Part shown: piece after piece, positions 62,250 to 64,000 of the stretch
Position numbering within the stretch: the stretch's first letter is position 1
Layout of the letters: each line of letters starts with the position of its first letter
NCBI GenBank assembly: GCA_036263655.1
Contig: DATAGP010000047.1
Span: forward strand, 50,645 to 114,644
DNA length: 64,000 bases
Origin: Schlegelella_A sp036263655
GTDB taxonomy: Bacteria > Pseudomonadota > Gammaproteobacteria > Burkholderiales > Burkholderiaceae_C
Reading direction: 5' to 3'
Notes under the pieces: model-generated
Database searches by the model: none
What the model was told of the DNA's origin: nothing
The model's input: the letters and a program-made list of their open reading frames with translations, nothing else
Program-made: the position numbers and the translations under genes

Positions 62250-62936
62250 GTGCCGCACTCCCACCTCTCTCCGCAACCCGCCGCCTGTCTCGGCGTGCTC
62301 ATGCTGGACACGCGCTTTCCCCGGCTGGTGGGCGACATCGGCAACGCCGCGACGCTGCCGCTGCCGATGCTCCATCGGAGCGTGGCCGGCGCATCGCCGC
62401 GGCGCGTCGTGCACGGCGGTGATCGTTCGCTGCTGGCGCCCTTCGTCGACGCCGCCCGCGACCTCGTCGGCGCCGGCGCGACGGCCCTGACGACGAGCTG
62501 CGGCTTCCTCGTGCTCTTCCAGCACGAGCTGCAGCATGCCGTGCCGGTGCCGGTCTGGACCTCCAGCCTGCTCAAGCTTCCCGAGCTCGGCCGACCCGGC
62601 GTCGTGACCGTCGACGCCGATGCGTTCGGCGCCGCCCACCTGCGCGCCGCCGGTGCCGCTGAAGACGTTCCCGTCGAAGGCCTGGGGCGCGGCTGCCACC
62701 TGCAGCGGACGCTGCTCGACGACCGGCCCGAGCTGGATCGCGCCCGCGCAGAGGCCGACGCGGTCGCTGCCGCCGAGCGGCTCGTGGCACGACACCCGGA
62801 GATCGACTCCATCGTCCTCGAGTGCACCAACCTGCCGCCCTACGCCGCCGCCATCGCCGCCGCCACCGGGCGGCCGGTGCACGATCTCGTCACCCTGTTG
62901 CACGAGCGGCTCGGGCTCGCGCCGGCGCGGCGATGA
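62250..62936 (+). CDS. Aspartate/glutamate racemase-family protein
   Basis: A 228-residue protein of the Asp/Glu/hydantoin racemase superfamily, which also includes maleate isomerases and decarboxylases. The two-cysteine active site is visible: the first Cys in LTTSCGFLVLF and the second in VLECTNLPPYAA. N-terminal GVLMLDTRFPRLVGDIGN is typical of the maleate/arylmalonate-like branch. It starts at GTG 62250. Placed beside a TRAP system, it may isomerise or racemise the imported acid. The LysR gene follows with an ATGA overlap. Confidence 0.83.
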   Translation: MPHSHLSPQPAACLGVLMLDTRFPRLVGDIGNAATLPLPMLHRSVAGASPRRVVHGGDRSLLAPFVDAARDLVGAGATALTTSCGFLVLFQHELQHAVPVPVWTSSLLKLPELGRPGVVTVDADAFGAAHLRAAGAAEDVPVEGLGRGCHLQRTLLDDRPELDRARAEADAVAAAERLVARHPEIDSIVLECTNLPPYAAAIAAATGRPVHDLVTLLHERLGLAPARR

Positions 62937-63838
62937 ACCTGCGCTTCGTCGAGGCGTTCTACTGGGTCGTCACGCTGCGCAGCATGACGCGCGCGGCCGA
63001 GAAGCTGCACCTGACGCAGTCGGCGATGTCGAGCCGGGTCGCATCGCTGGAAGAGGAGCTCGGCACGCTGCTGCTCGATCGCCGCGACCGGCAGTTCCGG
63101 GTCACCGGCGCCGGCGCCCGGTTCTTCCTGCACGCCGAGAAGCTGCTCGCGCTGCAGCGCGACATCAAGGCGGAGATGGGCTCGAGCGGGAGCCAGCCCG
63201 TGACGCTGCGCATCGGTGCGATCGAGTCGGTCGTCCACTCGTGGCTGATCGACTGGCTGCGCGACATGCGCACGCAGGAACCGGGGCTGGCCCTCGAGCT
63301 GACGGTCGAGACGTCGCCGATCCTCGTCGACCAGCTTCGCCGCGGCACGCTCGACCTCGCCGTGGCCGCCCTGCCGGCGAGCGGCGGCGAGCTGCGCTCG
63401 CAGGCCCTGCCGGCCATGGAGATGGCCTTCGCCGGCCACGCCGGGCTGCACCGGCGGCGCCGCTACGCCCTCGACGAGCTGGTGGCGGCGGGCCTGCTCA
63501 CCTTCCAGCGCGGCTCGCAGCCGCAGCTGGCCCTGCTCGACCTGCTGCGCCGCGCCGGCCTCGAGCAGGCCCGGGTGCACAGCATCTCCTCCATCAGCGC
63601 GATGGCTGAGCTCGTCGAGGAAGGGCTCGGCGTCGCGACGCTGCCGCGCGCCGTCGTCTCCCGCCTGGCGAGGCGCCTGCCGCTGAAGGCGCTGCTCGTC
63701 GACACCGCCTTGCCGGCGCTGCCGATCCACCTGAGCTGGCGCCTCGATCCGACCTCGCTGGCCCAGCAGGCGCTGATCGACAGCGTCTGCCAGCGCCTGG
63801 GGGTCGGCCGACCGGCATCGAAAAAATCGATGAGGTGA
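62933..63838 (+). CDS. LysR-family transcriptional regulator
   Basis: A 301-residue LysR regulator. The N-terminal winged HTH (residues 1-60: LRFVEAFYWVVTLRSMTRAA then LHLTQSAMSSRVASLEEELG) is followed by the periplasmic-binding-protein-like effector domain (~90-295; LRIGAIESVVHSWLIDWLR, LDLAVAALP). It overlaps the racemase-like gene by four bases and probably responds to an intermediate of the adjacent uptake cluster, controlling the divergent TRAP operon (inference). Confidence 0.92.
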   Translation: MNLRFVEAFYWVVTLRSMTRAAEKLHLTQSAMSSRVASLEEELGTLLLDRRDRQFRVTGAGARFFLHAEKLLALQRDIKAEMGSSGSQPVTLRIGAIESVVHSWLIDWLRDMRTQEPGLALELTVETSPILVDQLRRGTLDLAVAALPASGGELRSQALPAMEMAFAGHAGLHRRRRYALDELVAAGLLTFQRGSQPQLALLDLLRRAGLEQARVHSISSISAMAELVEEGLGVATLPRAVVSRLARRLPLKALLVDTALPALPIHLSWRLDPTSLAQQALIDSVCQRLGVGRPASKKSMR

Positions 63839-63893
63839 GCAAGAAACAAGCTGCTTGCGACGCGCCGGTGCCGGCCTCCAGAATCGGCTCCCT

Positions 63894-64000
63894 ATGAGTG
63901 CAGCAGTGTCCACCGCATCCGCCGTGCGGCCGCTCGCGCCCGTCGACGCCGACGCGGCCCGGCGCGGCCGCGCGGCGCGCTCGCCGATCCGGCGCGGCGA
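63894..64000 (+). CDS. N-terminal fragment of an unidentified gene (cut by window)
   Basis: An open frame starts at ATG 63894 and runs off the window: MSAAVSTASAVRPLAPVDAD, then an Arg/Ala-rich stretch. It follows a CAGAAT -10-like box at 63879-63884. The 35 visible codons are too few to recognise a family. Confidence 0.45.
   Translation, partial: MSAAVSTASAVRPLAPVDADAARRGRAARSPIRRG

Overview
The window is about 64 kb of very GC-rich chromosome (roughly 70 % by eye) from a betaproteobacterium, most likely a Burkholderiales member of the Rubrivivax/Leptothrix/Comamonadaceae type. The reasons are the gene order PP2C phosphatase-rph-rdgB-hemW, the run radC-FKBP-ispH-serS, a DUF3717-DUF1289 protein, TTT/Bug-type extracytoplasmic solute receptors without TctAB, and form II CO-dehydrogenase-like genes. 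Assignment below order level is inference. Both window edges cut a gene.

Layout. 1-10.5 kb is housekeeping: PP2C phosphatase, RNase PH, XTP/dITP pyrophosphatase, HemW, a diguanylate cyclase, a MinD-like ATPase, Smr and RadC proteins, an FKBP isomerase, IspH, SerRS, a 2-keto-4-pentenoate hydratase-like protein and tRNA-Ser(CGA). 10.5-15.6 kb, just after the tRNA, looks accessory: a frame-broken small membrane protein, a citrate synthase with an N-terminal HTH, a divergent family III CoA-transferase of unusual domain order and a PEP-CTERM protein. Two copies of a 20-bp element here each contain the -35 of a promoter. 15.7-17.6 kb holds a PAS-PAS hybrid histidine kinase whose 3' end has been duplicated in tandem (39 bp).

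17.7-22.8 kb is an overlapping operon (HMG-CoA-lyase-like, CoA-transferase, solute receptor, swivel-first aconitase-like protein) that reads as a catabolic pathway for a branched or hydroxylated polycarboxylate. 22.9-26.5 kb holds an orphan LanC-like protein, a two-receiver protein and an HDOD protein. 26.6-29.9 kb is a three-gene operon (ketopantoate-reductase-like, APH-type kinase, divergent enolase paralogue) that may form a new reduce-phosphorylate-dehydrate route.

30.0-38.1 kb is a divergent catabolic cluster: on the minus strand a complete TRAP transporter, an FAD enzyme and an alpha/beta hydrolase; on the plus strand a GntR regulator and two phytanoyl-CoA-dioxygenase-type iron enzymes. 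AT-rich operator-like dyads lie in the two control regions. 38.1-45 kb holds a Met/His-rich Spy-like protein with a two-component system, a MATE pump, small exported and pilin-like proteins and MgtC. 45.2-46.5 kb is an EgtB/SenA-type enzyme. 46.6-53.2 kb is a form II CODH-type molybdenum hydroxylase (S-L-M order) with its CoxD/E/G accessory genes, split by a strong hairpin. 53.3-55.9 kb is a GspE/PilB-type ATPase with four c-di-GMP-binding-like repeats. 56-64 kb is a second uptake and catabolism cluster: TTT receptor, DUF3604 protein and TRAP transporter on the minus strand, and a divergent Asp/Glu-racemase-like protein and LysR regulator.

No insertion sequence, CRISPR array, rRNA or prophage was seen. 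The strongest candidates for new biology are the enolase-paralogue operon, the HTH-citrate synthase with its repeated operator-like element, the HMGL/CoA-transferase/permuted-aconitase operon, and the TRAP/FAD/PhyH cluster.
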